64,000 nucleotides of DNA from Aporrectodea caliginosa (lineage: Eukaryota; Annelida; Clitellata; Crassiclitellata; Lumbricidae), in contig JACEVL010000110.1 of assembly GCA_020284085.1 (NCBI GenBank), forward strand, positions 579,501 to 643,500. The letters run 5' to 3'. The notes under the pieces were generated by a model. The model had not been told where the DNA came from and ran no database searches. It saw nothing but the letters and a program-made list of their open reading frames with translations. The translations under genes and the position numbers were made by a program. Below, one piece after another: positions 10,918-22,712 of this stretch. How positions within the stretch are numbered: position 1 is the first letter of the stretch; each line of letters starts with the position of its first letter.

Positions 10918-11845
10918 CAGTGATATTTTCATTAACGAAAACTAAAATTAGAAGTAAAAATAAAGGATTTCGTTAACGAGAATTAGAAGTAAAAGTAGGA
11001 ATTATTTTGGCTTCAAAAACTAAATTAGGAATTAAATTATGAATTATTTGCAGAAGTAAAATTATGAATGAAATTAGGAATTATTTTCAGAAGTAAAATC
11101 ATTTTACTTCTTGTGGCGCTTAAGCTGAGATGAAGGCGAATAAATCACACGCGATCCAAACACATAATCCATTGAAAACTCCTGCTTGAAATGAAGGTGC
11201 TGCGCATACCATTCTCTATGTAATATACTATCTTTGGTCTTCATTGTCTAAAAATGTCCCGCCTGCGTACCAACCTAACAACGACCTCCTGCATGGATAT
11301 TATTTATACTGTATTAGATAGGATCAGCTAAAATGGACATGCTCATAAGACAAGCAGTTTCTGTCAAAGTCAGAAAAATTGAAGATCTTGTCAAAAGTTA
11401 TTTGGCAGACATAAGGGAGAACGATACTAGGAATCCTTTTGCTTTCTGGAAGGAAAGGCGAGCTTCAAACAGCAAAATTGCACCCAATGCAGAGGATCTT
11501 TTATCAGCTCCAGCCTCACAGGCCTTTGTGGAAAGAATTTTTTCTGTATGTGGAATTTTTACTTATGGACGAAGAAATCGCTTGAAAAATCTACGGAAAT
11601 GAGAGTGTTTTTGAAATTGAACAAATTTAAGATATCTTATAGTAATGTTAAAAAAACTTTTTACTGCACTGAAATTAATAATTATTTGGAAAACTAAAAT
11701 AAGAAGTAAAATTAATTGAGAACTAAAATAGGAATGATAAGTAAAATTATTTGAGAAGTAAAATTAGAATTAGAAGTAAAATTCAAGGACACAGAACTGA
11801 ATTAAAACTGAATTAGGAATTATTTTGAGAAGTAAAATATCACTG
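10918..11845 (+). mobile_element. Non-autonomous hAT transposon with intact ends and target duplication
   Basis: Left end CAGTGATATTTT at 10918 and right end AAAATATCACTG at 11845 are perfect 12-bp inverted repeats. Direct repeats TATTGTAG flank both sides (10910-10917 and 11846-11853), the 8 bp expected for hAT. The 928-bp body keeps only the transposase C-terminus (11333-11602). Both subterminal regions (10935-11100, 11680-11835) are packed with AATTAGAAGTAAAAT-like motifs in the same direct orientation. Internal deletion of most of the transposase leaves it non-autonomous. Confidence 0.93.
11333..11602 (+). pseudogene. hAT transposase C-terminal dimerisation domain fragment
   Basis: The 89-codon frame contains LSAPASQAFVERIFSVCG and GRRNRLKNL. 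This matches the hAT family C-terminal dimerisation domain (consensus P-A-S-x2-x-ER-x-FS-x2-G...RR-x-RL), which in intact transposases of about 600-700 residues mediates multimerisation on DNA. The upstream catalytic RNase H-like core and BED zinc finger are missing, and the frame is preceded by an in-frame stop at 11315. It lies centrally in an element with matching hAT ends, which confirms the assignment. It cannot be an active transposase. Confidence 0.9.
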
Positions 11846-11853
11846 TATTGTAG

Positions 11854-11975
11854 TAGGGCCTAACAACGGTTGATGGATAGATCCACAGTTTAACGGCAGC
11901 GTATGACAACATAGGCCGTTGCCGCCGACAAAGATTATTTTTGGCATATTACAGCTCTAACTACATGTAAAACAA
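11854..11975 (+). repeat. Module-e copy
   Basis: GATCCACAGTTTAACGGCAG, ATAGGCCGTTGCCGCCGAC and AAGATTATTTTTGGCATATT. Near-identical inverted copies lie at 29340-29420 and 29990-30075, and a direct copy at 47105-47190. Confidence 0.75.
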
Positions 11976-12265
11976 CGGTTGATCAACGGTTGGTTGCGGT
12001 GTCCCATGCCTATATAGCATCGGTTTCGAACGTTTTAAAGGTGTCTAACGAAAGCTCTCCAGCCTATCTGCTATCGTGTCGGTTTCGTGCCTATTATGTC
12101 ATTAATTAACCCCGTTCTAAAGGTGTTTAAAGTGAACGTTCGAAACAATCCGTTGCGTGTCCCACGTCCTTAGTCCTCATTCTTCCTCATGCTCCCCAAC
12201 AAAACATCAGTCTCGTCTTCTAAAGAAATTCTACCCCTATCCAGCCAATCTACCACACTCCACTC
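11976..12265. repeat. Two Module-c boxes and unique sequence
   Basis: Inverted Module-c copies: CGTTTTAAAGGTGTCTAACG near 12032 and TTCTAAAGGTGTTTAAAG near 12114. The remainder is unique. Confidence 0.6.
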
Positions 12266-12493
12266 GGGGGGGCCGTGGCGCTTTGGATAACAGCTGGCAC
12301 AGAGACCGAGAGGTACCGAGTTCGAGCCCCCGTTGGGCGGATTTGCTTTGTAGGCTGCTATTAGCGCCGTTGTATTACATGGCTGTCTGTTCTGTTAGTA
12401 GTTAAGATTTCAATTGCATAACATGTAAATGTACAGCGCAGTGCGTTTGTCAGACGCTTATTAAATAAAGATTATTATTATTATTATTATTAT
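12266..12493 (+). mobile_element. SINE-3 copy, near full length
   Basis: CGCTTTGGATAACAGCTGG head and GTACCGAGTTCGAGCCCCC B box, body and AATAAAGATTATT end with a TTA tail. Confidence 0.85.
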
Positions 12494-12775
12494 CCTCCAA
12501 CTCTCTACCCAGGCGCAACCTACCCCAACAGTTCTTCAGTCCCCCATCGCATACTCGGTCTCCTATAGCAACCGGACTCTTCTTACGATATAACTTGACA
12601 ACCGCTCTGACTGGACGCAGCACAGTGAGTTAGCCATTGTTCAGTGTTCAAGTAGCACTTTAGTATCTTATCGGCTTTAAAAGGGGCTCTCAGCACGAAT
12701 TACGATTTTTACAACGAATTTAATTGACTTCTACAGAACTCAGATTGAAGCGCTATATAAGTAATCATATTAGAT
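12494..12775. other. Unique sequence
   Basis: No gene. Short similarity to the dispersed unit at 56200-56300 (GCAACCGGACTC, CTGGACGCAGCAC) near 12570-12630. Confidence 0.35.
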
Positions 12776-12955
12776 TTCATTCATTCATTCATTCATTCAT
12801 TCATTCATTCATTCATTCATTCGTTCGTTCATTCATTCATTCATTCGTTCGTTCGTTCGTTCGTTCGTTCATTCATTCATTCATTCATTCATTCAATCAT
12901 TCATTACGAGTATTCATATAGCACTCCTTCAAGAAACCCACTCAAGGAGCGCTCC
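12776..12955. repeat. (TTCA/TTCG)n plus SINE tail
   Basis: ATTC/GTTC tetranucleotide to about 12902, then CATATAGCACTCCTTCAAG and GGAGCGCTCC, an inverted SINE-1-like tail next to its own microsatellite. Confidence 0.85.
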
Positions 12956-13387
12956 AGGGCTTCCACGACTAAAGCAAAAAGACTACTAATATTATGATTA
13001 TGACTATGTGTATTGCGAGACGGAAGCGTAAAATCGTAAACCTCAAACTCCTAAAGCGCCACTCTAAAACTAAGCGCAGGGCACCAGCTTATTCACGAGC
13101 GCTGCGTCGTATCAGAGCGGTTGAAGTGCCAGTTTGAACAAATCATTTCCGACGGCTCTCTGGAACCCTCCGGAACATGATAGCTTATCGTTATCTGTAT
13201 TTACGAGCGCAATTAACTTCTCCGTCTCTTAAGAGATTTGACTTTTTTTTTCTTTTCTGCACTACACAAAGCACTCGCCGAAGACAGAACACAGCTGTGG
13301 CTGCCATCATTTTTTGCGCTGCACGAACCTAGTAGGACTAATAACAGTATAAAAGTCTTCATTGTGGCTGCATAGTTCGGAGTAGAT
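12956..13387. other. Unique sequence with one dispersed unit
   Basis: Bases 13062-13115 (CTAAGCGCAGGGCACCAGCT, TTCACGAGCGCTGCGTCGT) recur at 41862-41915 and inverted at 56255-56310. No coding region. Confidence 0.45.
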
Positions 13388-13579
13388 GGGGCCCGATAGC
13401 CCGCTCGGATAACATCGGCACAGAGAGGCGGCCCGGAGTTCGATTCCCGGTCGGTCGGCTTTTATCAGAGATTAATTGCTCGGATCTTTACTGCGGGTGG
13501 CTAAGGTCGCATTATAAACGTGGAGCACGCAGGTTGCACTCTACAATAAAGAAAAGACATTAATCATCTTATTATTATG
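13388..13579 (+). mobile_element. SINE-4 copy
   Basis: tRNA-like head GCCCGATAGCCCGCTCGGAT, B box GGAGTTCGATTCCCGG, body CAGAGATTAATTGCTCGGAT and GCATTATAAACGTGGAG, then a CAATAAAGAAAAGAC end. The same body forms half of the composite SINEs at 30, 34 and 62 kb. Confidence 0.8.
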
Positions 13580-14290
13580 AAAAAGTTTCGTTAATTATCA
13601 TTAGTACAACTGCATAGTTAGGATTATTCTAAATCCCCAATTAGCCAATAAAGACCAGGGTTTCTAGAACGAATCCGAGTTGTTAAACCACGTGATCATC
13701 TAGTTTTGTCCCCATTGATTCCATCGTGGCTTTATCGTGACCAAATCTCGAGGCACAAATACCGTAACTGGATGAATCGAAACAGGATGGACAGCTCTTT
13801 CATTGCCACTATGCAATCCGTCTTATGTTCCTTCCGGGAAGGAAGGCATGATACGTCATCCGCCATTGTCGTGGTCATCTTGACGCGCCCCTAGCGGCCG
13901 AGGTGACAATTAAACCGTCCATCCCGATCCAATTCGTCGCTGAAACAGACTACGTCTTTTCGTAATACCAGCCTTTGCTTTCGCCGTTTACAACCGTCTG
14001 GAGTGAGGGAATATTGGCCCCTTGAGGTCACCCATAAATCGACCGATAAAATTTGATCCAGTTGGTGCTAGGGGCAAACGAGGAGTTAAGTGGATCATAA
14101 CTCCCACCGGATTTTTGATAAAGACTCCGATAATATGTATAAGGATGAATAGTGTACAAAGGAAAATGCTAATCGCCCTTTGTGAGTGGATCATGGCGGA
14201 ATAATAAACTATGCCAAATTGATGGTTATATCGTCCTCAAGCTAAGGTAAGTCCGACATCAAAGGAATCAGCAACCATAAGATGTTGTTA
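13580..14290. other. Unique sequence, no gene recognised
   Basis: Frames at 13706-13894 (+), 13988-14194 (-) and 14022-14204 (+) overlap each other and match nothing I know. Confidence 0.4.
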
Positions 14291-14443
14291 AACCCTGGAA
14301 ATATGAACGAATTAGGGAAGGGGTTCCCAGTTCAACCCCCCAATAAATTTTCGAAAAATGTTTTACATGCGAAAAACAGAAAACTTTATTTTTTGCGACC
14401 ATGTCCCATGGAAAACCCTTGAAATTGTTTTCTGGCTACGCTA
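14291..14443 (-). mobile_element. Copy of an undetermined DNA element ending CAGGGGCGTAGCC
   Basis: Minus strand starts CCCAGTAGCGTAGCCAGAAA and runs through GGGTTTTCCATGGG to GGGGGGTTGAACTGGG. It matches the plus-strand copy at 14683-14854 and the minus-strand copy at 23340-23495. Confidence 0.55.
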
Positions 14444-14470
14444 CTGGGCCTGGAAAACACTTAATAACTG

Positions 14471-14606
14471 AATAATAATAATAATATCTTTTCTTTAATA
14501 AGCGCTTGACAAACGCACTGCGCTGTACATTTACATGTTATGCAATTGAAATCTTAACTACTAACAGAACAGACAGCCTGCAATACACGGCGCTAATAAC
14601 ACTTAC
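14471..14606 (-). mobile_element. SINE-3, 5'-truncated
   Basis: Minus strand has GGCTGTCTGTTCTGTTAGTA, GCGCAGTGCGTTTGTCAAGC, AAAGAAAAGAT and an ATT tail. The head is missing. Confidence 0.85.
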
Positions 14607-14682
14607 AGTATTAAATGCGTACGTGAGTAATAGACCAAACCTCTTCGGAAAATGTTGGGTTGTTTATATTACCAACGACCAG

Positions 14683-14854
14683 GGGCGTAGCCATAACAAA
14701 ATTTCAGAGAGGTTCTATGTTTTCGGGTGGGGTTTCAGTTTGATTGCTTTAAGTTTTCGGGGTTTCCACCGGAAATGATCTTATTTTTCTACATTTTTAG
14801 TTGTTAGTAACAGTAATGTATTTATTTGGGGAGGGGGTGTTGAACCCGTAAAAC
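14683..14854 (+). mobile_element. Copy of an undetermined DNA element ending CAGGGGCGTAGCC
   Basis: CCAGGGGCGTAGCCATAAC, TTTTCGGGGTTTCCACCGG, TTTTTCTACATTTT and GGGGAGGGGGTGTTGAACCC. The CAGGG start is hAT-like, but no second inverted end or target duplication can be placed. Confidence 0.55.
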
Positions 14855-15077
14855 TACCCCCTAGCGCATTGGATAACGCGCTGGCATGGACGTAAGAGGT
14901 AACGAGTTCGAGCTACGTATTAGCGGATATGAGTTTGTAGGCTGCTATTAGCGCCGTTGTATTGCAGGCTGTCTGTTCTGTTAGTAGTTAACGATTTAAA
15001 TTGCATGACATGTAAATGTACAGCATCAGTGCGTTTGTCAGGCGCTTATTAAAGAAAAGATATAATTATTATTATTA
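14855..15077 (+). mobile_element. SINE-3 copy
   Basis: CTAGCGCATTGGATAACGCG head with a weakened B box (GTAACGAGTTCGAGCTACG), full body and TTA tail. It directly abuts the preceding element. Confidence 0.8.
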
Positions 15078-15336
15078 AATGCGCCAATGCCGACGACGTA
15101 AGTTTAAACGAAATTCTTGTCATCGATATTCGCGGATATGAGTCTGAATGACGCGTCGCAGGAAGCTTATAAGAGTTATCATTATTATTACGCACTAGTT
15201 AAGCGCCACTAACGGCTGATCAGGGTCGTTTACGTCGTCATATCATATATTCGTTTAGCAGTGTTAACACTCAGACATAACGCTGAAAAAGGTGTACATA
15301 GAAAATAAAATACATCTAGAAATTAATAGTACGGAA
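15078..15336. other. Unique sequence
   Basis: No gene; one weak Module-a-like piece near 15195-15240. Confidence 0.35.
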
Positions 15337-15721
15337 TTAATAATAGCGTAGTAAGAGTTCAGGAATGACATCAGGAGATATCAGAAATTTCGTGAGTGCC
15401 TTGTCAGGAAGGTTAAAGTTATCAAAATCTGACCCGGAAAAATAGGGCGTAAAATGTTGATTAGGAAACATGCATCTGAGTGAATGATTCTCATTTAAAA
15501 GGACGGCCTTAAAGAGTGAAGTGTCTGCGTTATAAGCAAGTAACATTCATAGAAGGAGAATCTGACTGAATAAAACCAGAGCGTTTTAATCTGTTGTTCA
15601 GATGTTCAATGCGGGATTTGTCCTTTTCGCTCGCCAGACCCCACCAGGCGGGAGAAGCATACATTGTTCTGGCTATGATGGTGGCGCGGGTGATCAGCTG
15701 TAGAGAATCTTCAGATGCCAT
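15337..15721 (-). pseudogene. LINE reverse transcriptase C-terminus, frameshifted
   Basis: Two overlapping minus frames join by a shift near 15540. The first (15530-15721) carries ITRATIIARTMYASPAWWG and DKSRIEHLNNRLKRSGF; the second (15337-15546) carries TSLFKAVLLNENHSLRCMFP and FNLPDKALTKFL. YASPAWWG followed by a basic helix, then a D-x-LF-x2-(I/V)-L-N motif and an F/Y-x-LP tail, is the C-terminal thumb/tail of CR1/jockey-like RTs. The fragment at 47647-47999 is the same family. The catalytic palm is missing; it is 5'-truncated and dead. Confidence 0.75.
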
Positions 15722-15853
15722 ATTTAGACACCTTTACAACACTTTCGCCCAACGCTATATAGGTGAATCGATAAATTTGAAATTGTTACTTTCCTAAGGC
15801 CTAAAAAGATAACTGAAGGCAGGTAATATCATCATCATATATTCGTTTAAACG

Positions 15854-15965
15854 ATGGCGCTGAGCAGATGTGAGTGAAGGACTTTCTTAAGGTTCCTACG
15901 CAGTAACCGTGTCCTGGGAGGAGAATCGAACCCGTACACTCTGCGTTACACGGCAAGCGCTGAAA
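15854..15965 (-). mobile_element. SINE-2 copy
   Basis: Minus strand GCGCTTGCCGTGTAACGCAG, GGGTTCGATTCTCC and CTCACATCTGCTCAGCGCCA. Confidence 0.75.
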
Positions 15966-15974
15966 ACATCTTCA

Positions 15975-16435
15975 GTAGAAATTCCAGTTTTTAACGATAT
16001 CTTTGGTACCTTGGCCGTTTACGTCGCCCTTCTCCTTTTCCCAGGCTAAGGACTGGCACCACTTGGCATTAGGGATATTAGCGGAGTTTCAGCCAACCTG
16101 TAACCACACCGTAAACATGGCCTATATCTTGAGGTGATTCAAAGTTTCAAACACTTCGCCCATTGTCGTCAACGGCCTTTGATGTCATACGACGTCGTTA
16201 CGCTATGCCTGGAAAAATAATAACCGTGCTTGCATGCTTGTTTACTGTTTAGCGACCACTGTGTGGTAACAAAGACCATTAGCGTCGCCCTCCTCCTTCA
16301 TCCAGGCTTGGGACTGGCACTGTTAGAGTACGATCAAGTAGCGGAGTTTGATAACCGTGCTAGTTAGTTAGTTTCAGTTTAACGACACTGTGATAACAGA
16401 GATCATTAGCATTACCATCCCCTTCATTAATAACC
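15975..16435. repeat. Cluster of Module-a and Module-b copies
   Basis: Module-a/b hybrid at about 15988-16085, Module-a at 16160-16205, Module-b at 16235-16350 (CCAGGCTTGGGACTGGCACT) and a truncated Module-b at 16365-16425. Confidence 0.7.
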
Positions 16436-16446
16436 GAATAACCGTG

Positions 16447-16567
16447 CTGATGATGAGTGATTCCAATTGTTTAACGACATCCTTTGGCTACTATGGCCGT
16501 CGACGTCTTTGTGTTAGTATTGTATTTCCATTGTTTGGCCCATTGGCTCTTTTGACTGTAATTCTCT

Positions 16568-16598
<31 letters not shown>

Positions 16599-16916
16599 CT
16601 TTTCTACAACTTTTTGGCTATATCAGAAATGGCCATATCAGCTCTTTTTTGGCTATATCAGTTCTTTTTTGGCTATATCAGCTCTTTTTTTTGGCTGTAT
16701 CAGCTCTTTTGAAATATGTTTACAAATTTACTAACAGTATTTCTAAATATTTCTATAATAACATGAAATGCTATTTGTAAACATAAATTCAGCACAAATG
16801 TGTAATATATATATATACATACTGTATACACATTTTATTATAACATACATCTATTTACAAGAAAGCATCTTAACAAATATTTACATAACAGAAAACTTAA
16901 TTAATTAAACATGTCA
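16447..16916 (-). mobile_element. 3' UTR copy of the AGCTCTTTTTTGGCTATATC LINE
   Basis: Aligns to the 3' ends at 26891-27615 and 59128-59700: Module-a terminus, TTTGGCCCATTGGCTCTTTT, a T-rich tract, four or five 20-bp AGCTCTTTTTTGGCTATATC units, then AT-rich UTR. The copy is 5'-truncated within the UTR, so no coding remains. Minus orientation. Confidence 0.8.
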
Positions 16917-17235
16917 TTCGTGCATCCGCGTCTTGTGCTTTTATAGGATCGATTGAAAACATTGTAAGGGTGTCTAAAGAAAGAGCTCTAGACAACGGGC
17001 CGCTCTGTTCCCTTCCTATATAGCATTGGTTAACCTGTTTAAAAGGTGTTTACCGAGAGTATAGAGATTGGTCTAAACAATCGGTGTTGTTCAGTAATTG
17101 AAATACATGTATTTGAATTACGTAATTCAATTACAAGTTATGTAATTGTAATTGTAATTGAATTACATTTTAAGTCCAGTAATTGTAATTGTATTTCAAT
17201 TACAATATTGCAAGTAATTTGTATTTGAAAGAAGT
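16917..17235. repeat. Module-c boxes and TAATTG-rich repeat
   Basis: Inverted Module-c near 16966 and 17040. From 17090 to 17225 a TAATTG/CAATTA alternation runs (TGTAATTGTAATTGTAATTG), including the palindrome GAATTACGTAATTC. It resembles subterminal repeats of an AT-rich DNA element. Confidence 0.55.
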
Positions 17236-17387
17236 GTAAATTACCAATTACTTTCATAATGTCAGCAAATATTGCTGGTTTGACTCAGGCCACCCGTTTA
17301 ATTATATGATGATAATGACGATGATAATAATAATTTAAAGAATAATTGCAACAGCGCTAGAAACTGTCTACTCGGTCTCTCTAAGTT

Positions 17388-17750
17388 CAGTGCTTCCCAA
17401 ACTTTTCAGTGTCACGGACCGGCAGGAATTAACTTTTCAGTGTCACGGACCGGCAGGAATTTTCCCACTGCAGGAGGACCGGTGCCAAATTTATTAATTA
17501 TTTCTCTGTTTCGTTTTCGATCACTTAAATTCCTCAAAATGTATTAAAATTCATTTAAATGCATGTTTAGCCAATTCTATGACTCTATTGCCCTTTAAAT
17601 GTTAGCCTAATAAGTATCTTTGTTATGGCTTTTAAAAATATAATAGCCATTTCTTGATTCCGAGATTATTTGACCAGTTTCTTGGCTCACTTGCAACTGA
17701 AGGCTTGCGGACGGACACCAGTCGGCGAACCACCACTTTGGGAAGCACTG
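17388..17750. mobile_element. hAT-type MITE (CAGTGCTTCCCAAA ends)
   Basis: CAGTGCTTCCCAAACTTTTC at 17388 is matched by CTTTGGGAAGCACTG ending at 17750. The ends match the hAT-Charlie-like CAGTG(G/C)TTCCCAA pattern. The 8 bases each side (TCTAAGTT and TCCTAGCT) agree at only 5 positions, so the target duplication is decayed. Inside, a 28-29 bp piece (CTTTTCAGTGTCACGGACCG and onward) is tandemly duplicated at 17402-17460. No transposase frame. Confidence 0.8.
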
Positions 17751-18581
<831 letters not shown>

Positions 18582-18725
18582 TCTTCTTCTTTCTTTCTCC
18601 TCCGTCAAGTATTCGCTGACGATGAGGCTCTAACAAAACTTCTCCATTTCGGTCGGTCTCTACTTGTTTTCCTCAAATTTCCAACAAATTGCTTTAAGCT
18701 TCCTCAATGTATATAAAACGAGTTG

Positions 18726-18727
<2 letters not shown>

Positions 18728-18773
<46 letters not shown>

Positions 18774-18788
18774 CGTGCGTGTGCGTGG
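18728..18788. repeat. (GT)n microsatellite
   Basis: About 22 GT units then GTGC variants. Confidence 0.95.
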
Positions 18789-19385
18789 GTTCATTATATA
18801 TGTGTATATATATTATAGTATGTGGGCCTAAGTCTGAGGTATGGGAAAGGTCAAATCCTGTTCGACAATCTTGGATAGGTGGCGCCAGTCGACTTGTTTA
18901 CATCCACAGTGACAATCTTGTATTGAAATGTTATCAGGCTGACACGTGCCTCAATTGCTTTCGGTCTGCGCTTAATGCGAAAAGCACGGTTTCGTGCACA
19001 TTTGGGAAGTTTGAGACGAGGGACTTGATGCAATTTGCATGCATTAGAAACAGATGCCTTCTTGCATACTGGAGAAGTCTCTGAAAATCCCCAAGAGTAA
19101 AGTCTCAGATGGCAACATTAATACAATGCAGAAGAGAAGAACGCCTTCTTGGTCGATTGAAACGAAAGTCTCAGAGAGGCGAGAAAATTCACAAAGGTTC
19201 CAATTGAATTGAAGAAAGTTCGTTTCATTCCAGACTATTTTAGAATTTAATTGGACGCATTAAGTCTCATAAGAAAGTGAATTTCAACGACTCTCCGAGG
19301 CTCTACTGTCTATGAGTTGAGTCAAGTGAGTTAACCGACAGGTTTACACCTTTCCATTAAGTGTATGGATGAGTGTATAATTGCA
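18789..19385. other. Unique sequence, no gene recognised
   Basis: Non-repetitive 600 bases. Frames at 18707-19084 (+) and 18851-19033 (-) show no known motif. Confidence 0.4.
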
Positions 19386-20127
19386 CGGTACAGTATAGCC
19401 AGTAGTTTAGAGCGCTCTCTTTAGACACCCTTAAAACGTTGTAATAAATTTCATAAAGGTGTAGACAGCGGAGTGGGTTTTGTCAACTACAACGGCCTAT
19501 GTTGTCATAAGCTGTCGTTAAAGTCTGGTTCCATACATGCTGTCGCCTAAGCCTTACTAAGGCGATGATTTTCGACACCCTTCAAACAGTGCAATCGATG
19601 TTATAAAGGCGTGGCATACGGAACGTTTATGGCAATAATGTAAAAAATTGCGTGCGTGTGATAGTATCACGGCAAGTGTAGCCGATTGTTTTCGAAGCGC
19701 TGTCTTTAGACGCCCTTAAGATGCTGCAGCCGATCACATAGGCATGAATCCGCCAATGCCCGTGATGTCAAATCAGTTATCTCAGTAAACAATAATATGT
19801 TAGGTAAGGTCGACGTCAACGGCCTATGCAACATTAAAATGTCGCTAACAACTGAAAACTTCTAATTATAAGAATATCAAGTATCGCCTACGCCTGTGTT
19901 ACGGTGAAAACTGCACAGAAACTTTTCAGATAGACATCAACGGCCCTTAATCCCATAAAATGTCATTAAAAACTGCATGACGCAATACTCCATTTAGACA
20001 CCTTTAAAACACTTTTAATCAACCCTATATTTTCCGTGCACTGAAAACTGGACCCAATGATATATAGTAAACGTCTCCTTCATAGATAAGCTAAGGTCGA
20101 AGTCAAACTACCGTGTCAGCGACAACA
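19386..20127. repeat. Dense Module-a / Module-c field
   Basis: Module-c at about 19428, 19570, 19700 and 19995 (TTTAGACACCTTTAAAACAC). Module-a at about 19480-19520, 19808-19860 and 19934-19985. Two of these are in the fixed order Module-a, CTGCATGACGCAAT, Module-c, TATATTTTCCGTGCA. Confidence 0.7.
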
Positions 20128-20165
20128 TTGTAATTGTAATTGTAATTGTAATTGTAATTGTAATT
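20128..20165. repeat. (TAATTG)n short array
   Basis: Six TAATTG units, the same hexamer as in 17090-17225. Confidence 0.9.
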
Positions 20166-20342
20166 ACGACGATTTATACAGCGTAGTTGGTAGCAAGCTA
20201 CTTTTAGAACGCTTAACAAAACTGTCTACTGTCAGCGCAAATGTTAATGCTGGCGGTTACGTAATAAGTGCATTTTAAACTGTTTTTTGAAAACATGTCG
20301 TTAAACAATGGAAACTACTTCTATAAGAACACTAGGCTTTAC

Positions 20343-20724
20343 CGGTTTTACGACCACAAAAATTCTTCATACTTTTCTATTTTACCACCAAAAATTAGGC
20401 CTACAGGAATGTGTTCGCGACAGTTAATATCTGTCTTCTAGTGATGACACTAACCCTAACCCTGACCTAACCGACCCTCACGACTTCAAGTTTTATAGTC
20501 CATATCGCTTTTACGTTGAGGTTATGCCTCGTTGTCAGCGAGCGCCGTGAGGGTCGGTTAGGGTCAGGTTAGGGTTAGTGTCGTCCATGTTTTCTAATAA
20601 TTTGTTTTCTAACGACGAAACTTTCAGGTTTACGACGTAATAGATAAACTGACGTACCATAGAATAAAAATAACGTAGAATATGAAGAATTTTAAATTGA
20701 GGAATTTTGGTGGTCGTAAAACCG
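20343..20724. mobile_element. Foldback element with telomere-like hexamers in its stem
   Basis: Outer inverted repeat CGGTTTTACGACCAC at 20343 and GTGGTCGTAAAACCG ending 20724. Inside, 37-base arms at 20446-20482 and 20546-20582 are reverse complements apart from two compensating indels; they contain CTAACCCTAACCCTGACC and, inverted, GGTCAGGTTAGGGTTAG. The AACACTAGGCTTTACC-like sequence occurs just before the left end and again after the right end, which may be a long, decayed target duplication. No ORF. Confidence 0.75.
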
Positions 20725-21105
20725 ACAAGTTTAAAACACTAAGCTTTACCGACGTCTGTATTACGGTTGTTATAACTGTACAGAAAGATTTCAGATAAAC
20801 GTCAACGGCTTTTTATCCCATAAAATGTAATCAAACAATGCATGACGATATTATTGTATTTAGACACCTTTAAAACGCTTTTAATCAACGCTATATTTTC
20901 TGTGCAGCGAGAACAGGACACAATATTCCTTGTGCAAGTTGGTTGCTAAGGAAAGGTCGACGTCAGCGGCCTTCGTAGGATATCGTTGAACTGTTGGATC
21001 ATGCCCATCCCAATCCTAGACCAAGGAGGAGGGCGACGCTAATCATCTTTGTTATGTCATAAAGCGTCTTTAAACAGAAACTACTTACTTACTACAGAGA
21101 TGTGG
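20725..21105. repeat. Module-a/c/b copies
   Basis: Module-a at 20798-20850, Module-c at 20862, Module-a at 20956-20995, then inverted Module-b (GGAGGAGGGCGACGCTAATC) at 21010-21075. Confidence 0.7.
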
Positions 21106-21109
21106 TACC

Positions 21110-21205
21110 TCTGAGACGGTTACTGTGCTGTGACACTGAACATTAGTGAGCAGGTCCTTAACTCACAATTGCTCATCGCCATCGATTGATGCTTGGTCAT
21201 TAGAC
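21110..21205 (+). mobile_element. SINE-2 fragment
   Basis: CTCTGAGACGGTTACTGTGC and CTCACAATTGCTCATCGCC; head missing. Confidence 0.7.
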
Positions 21206-21232
21206 AGTGGCTCTTAATTAAACGAATGCGCA

Positions 21233-21716
<484 letters not shown>

Positions 21717-22517
21717 ACCTCCTTTCTTCCTATACTAGTAAATCAGCCACTGGTAGGACCAGTCGTCCAGGCCGCACTTATGTCTCGTTTAACCAGACCT
21801 CAGTTGCGCAGACGCAGTTGTCCATCGACCGTTGTCTGTCCCTGAAGAGTGGGCTTCGTTATGTCGAGGTCCGATGCAGAACGGACAGACAATTAACTCG
21901 GGCGTCACTGTGACCATCACATCCGGGAATAAAGGACGAGGACTCGCTAGAGGTCGCTTGTGCGTGAGTTAGGGCTGGTGAGGCATGAAGGAAGGGTGGG
22001 CTGAGCCATGGAGGCCTTAATAATGAGCGGGGAGGAGGGAGGGTCGAGCGGTGGAGGAAGGGGTTGAGAGGAAGAGGGTGGTTGAGAGGGAGAGGATGGG
22101 TTGAGCGAGGAGGAGGGTGGGTTGAGAGAGGAAGTTGGTGGGCTCAGAGGGAAGAGGGTGGCTTGAGAGGGCGGGTTGAGAGGAGAGGGTGGGTTGAGCG
22201 AGGAGGAGGGTGTGTTCGGAGGGTAATTGAGAGGGTGAGGGTAGTTGAGAGGGGAAGAGGGATAGACAGTCGTCTGGGCCAAGGGGAAAATCTGTACATA
22301 ACTTTTGGTTTGGCCGGATTTTTGCATTTTTGAGGGACAGATGGGCCTCAGTCAAAATTTTAGGGGAAATCCCTCTACCCCTCCCGTAATTTACTCCACT
22401 GCTTCTGGGACCGGGTAATAGACCGGAGTACCGAGGCGGAGAATTGGAAGAGAGAGAAAGGGTAGGGATGGTGAAGGAGGGAAGTGGTGGAAGGAGAGAT
22501 AAAAGAAGGGAGAAGAG
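21717..22517. other. Unique sequence and GGA-rich tract
   Basis: 21717-22000 is unique. 22020-22290 is G/A-rich degenerate repeat (GAGGAGGGTGGGTTGAGAG), whose Pro/Ser minus frames are artefacts. 22290-22517 is unique then purine-rich. Confidence 0.55.
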
Positions 22518-22712
22518 GGGCGCGGTGGTGTAGGGGTATGTTCGGTGCCTTGCAGCCGGAGGGTTGCAGTGGAATCGAATCCAGCTCAAGCCGCCGCGTA
22601 GGGACCCTGGCAAGGCAATTGCTCATGCGCTTCGGCGTGAAACTCCGATTCAGTGTCCGCGCTGTAGTCGGGAGCGCTTCTGAGTAGAAATCTTGAAGGA
22701 GCGCTATAACAA
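22518..22712 (+). mobile_element. SINE-1 copy, full length, plus strand
   Basis: A box TGGTGTAGGGG at 22526-22536; damaged B box (TGGAATCGAATCC); body CTCATGCGCTTCGGCGTGAA; end GCGCTATAACAAG. Confidence 0.88.

Noticed and set aside
22518..22600. Possible functional tRNA gene
   Set aside because: A and B boxes are present, but there is no acceptor-stem pairing and it continues into a SINE body present in many copies. The same holds for all tRNA-like heads here.
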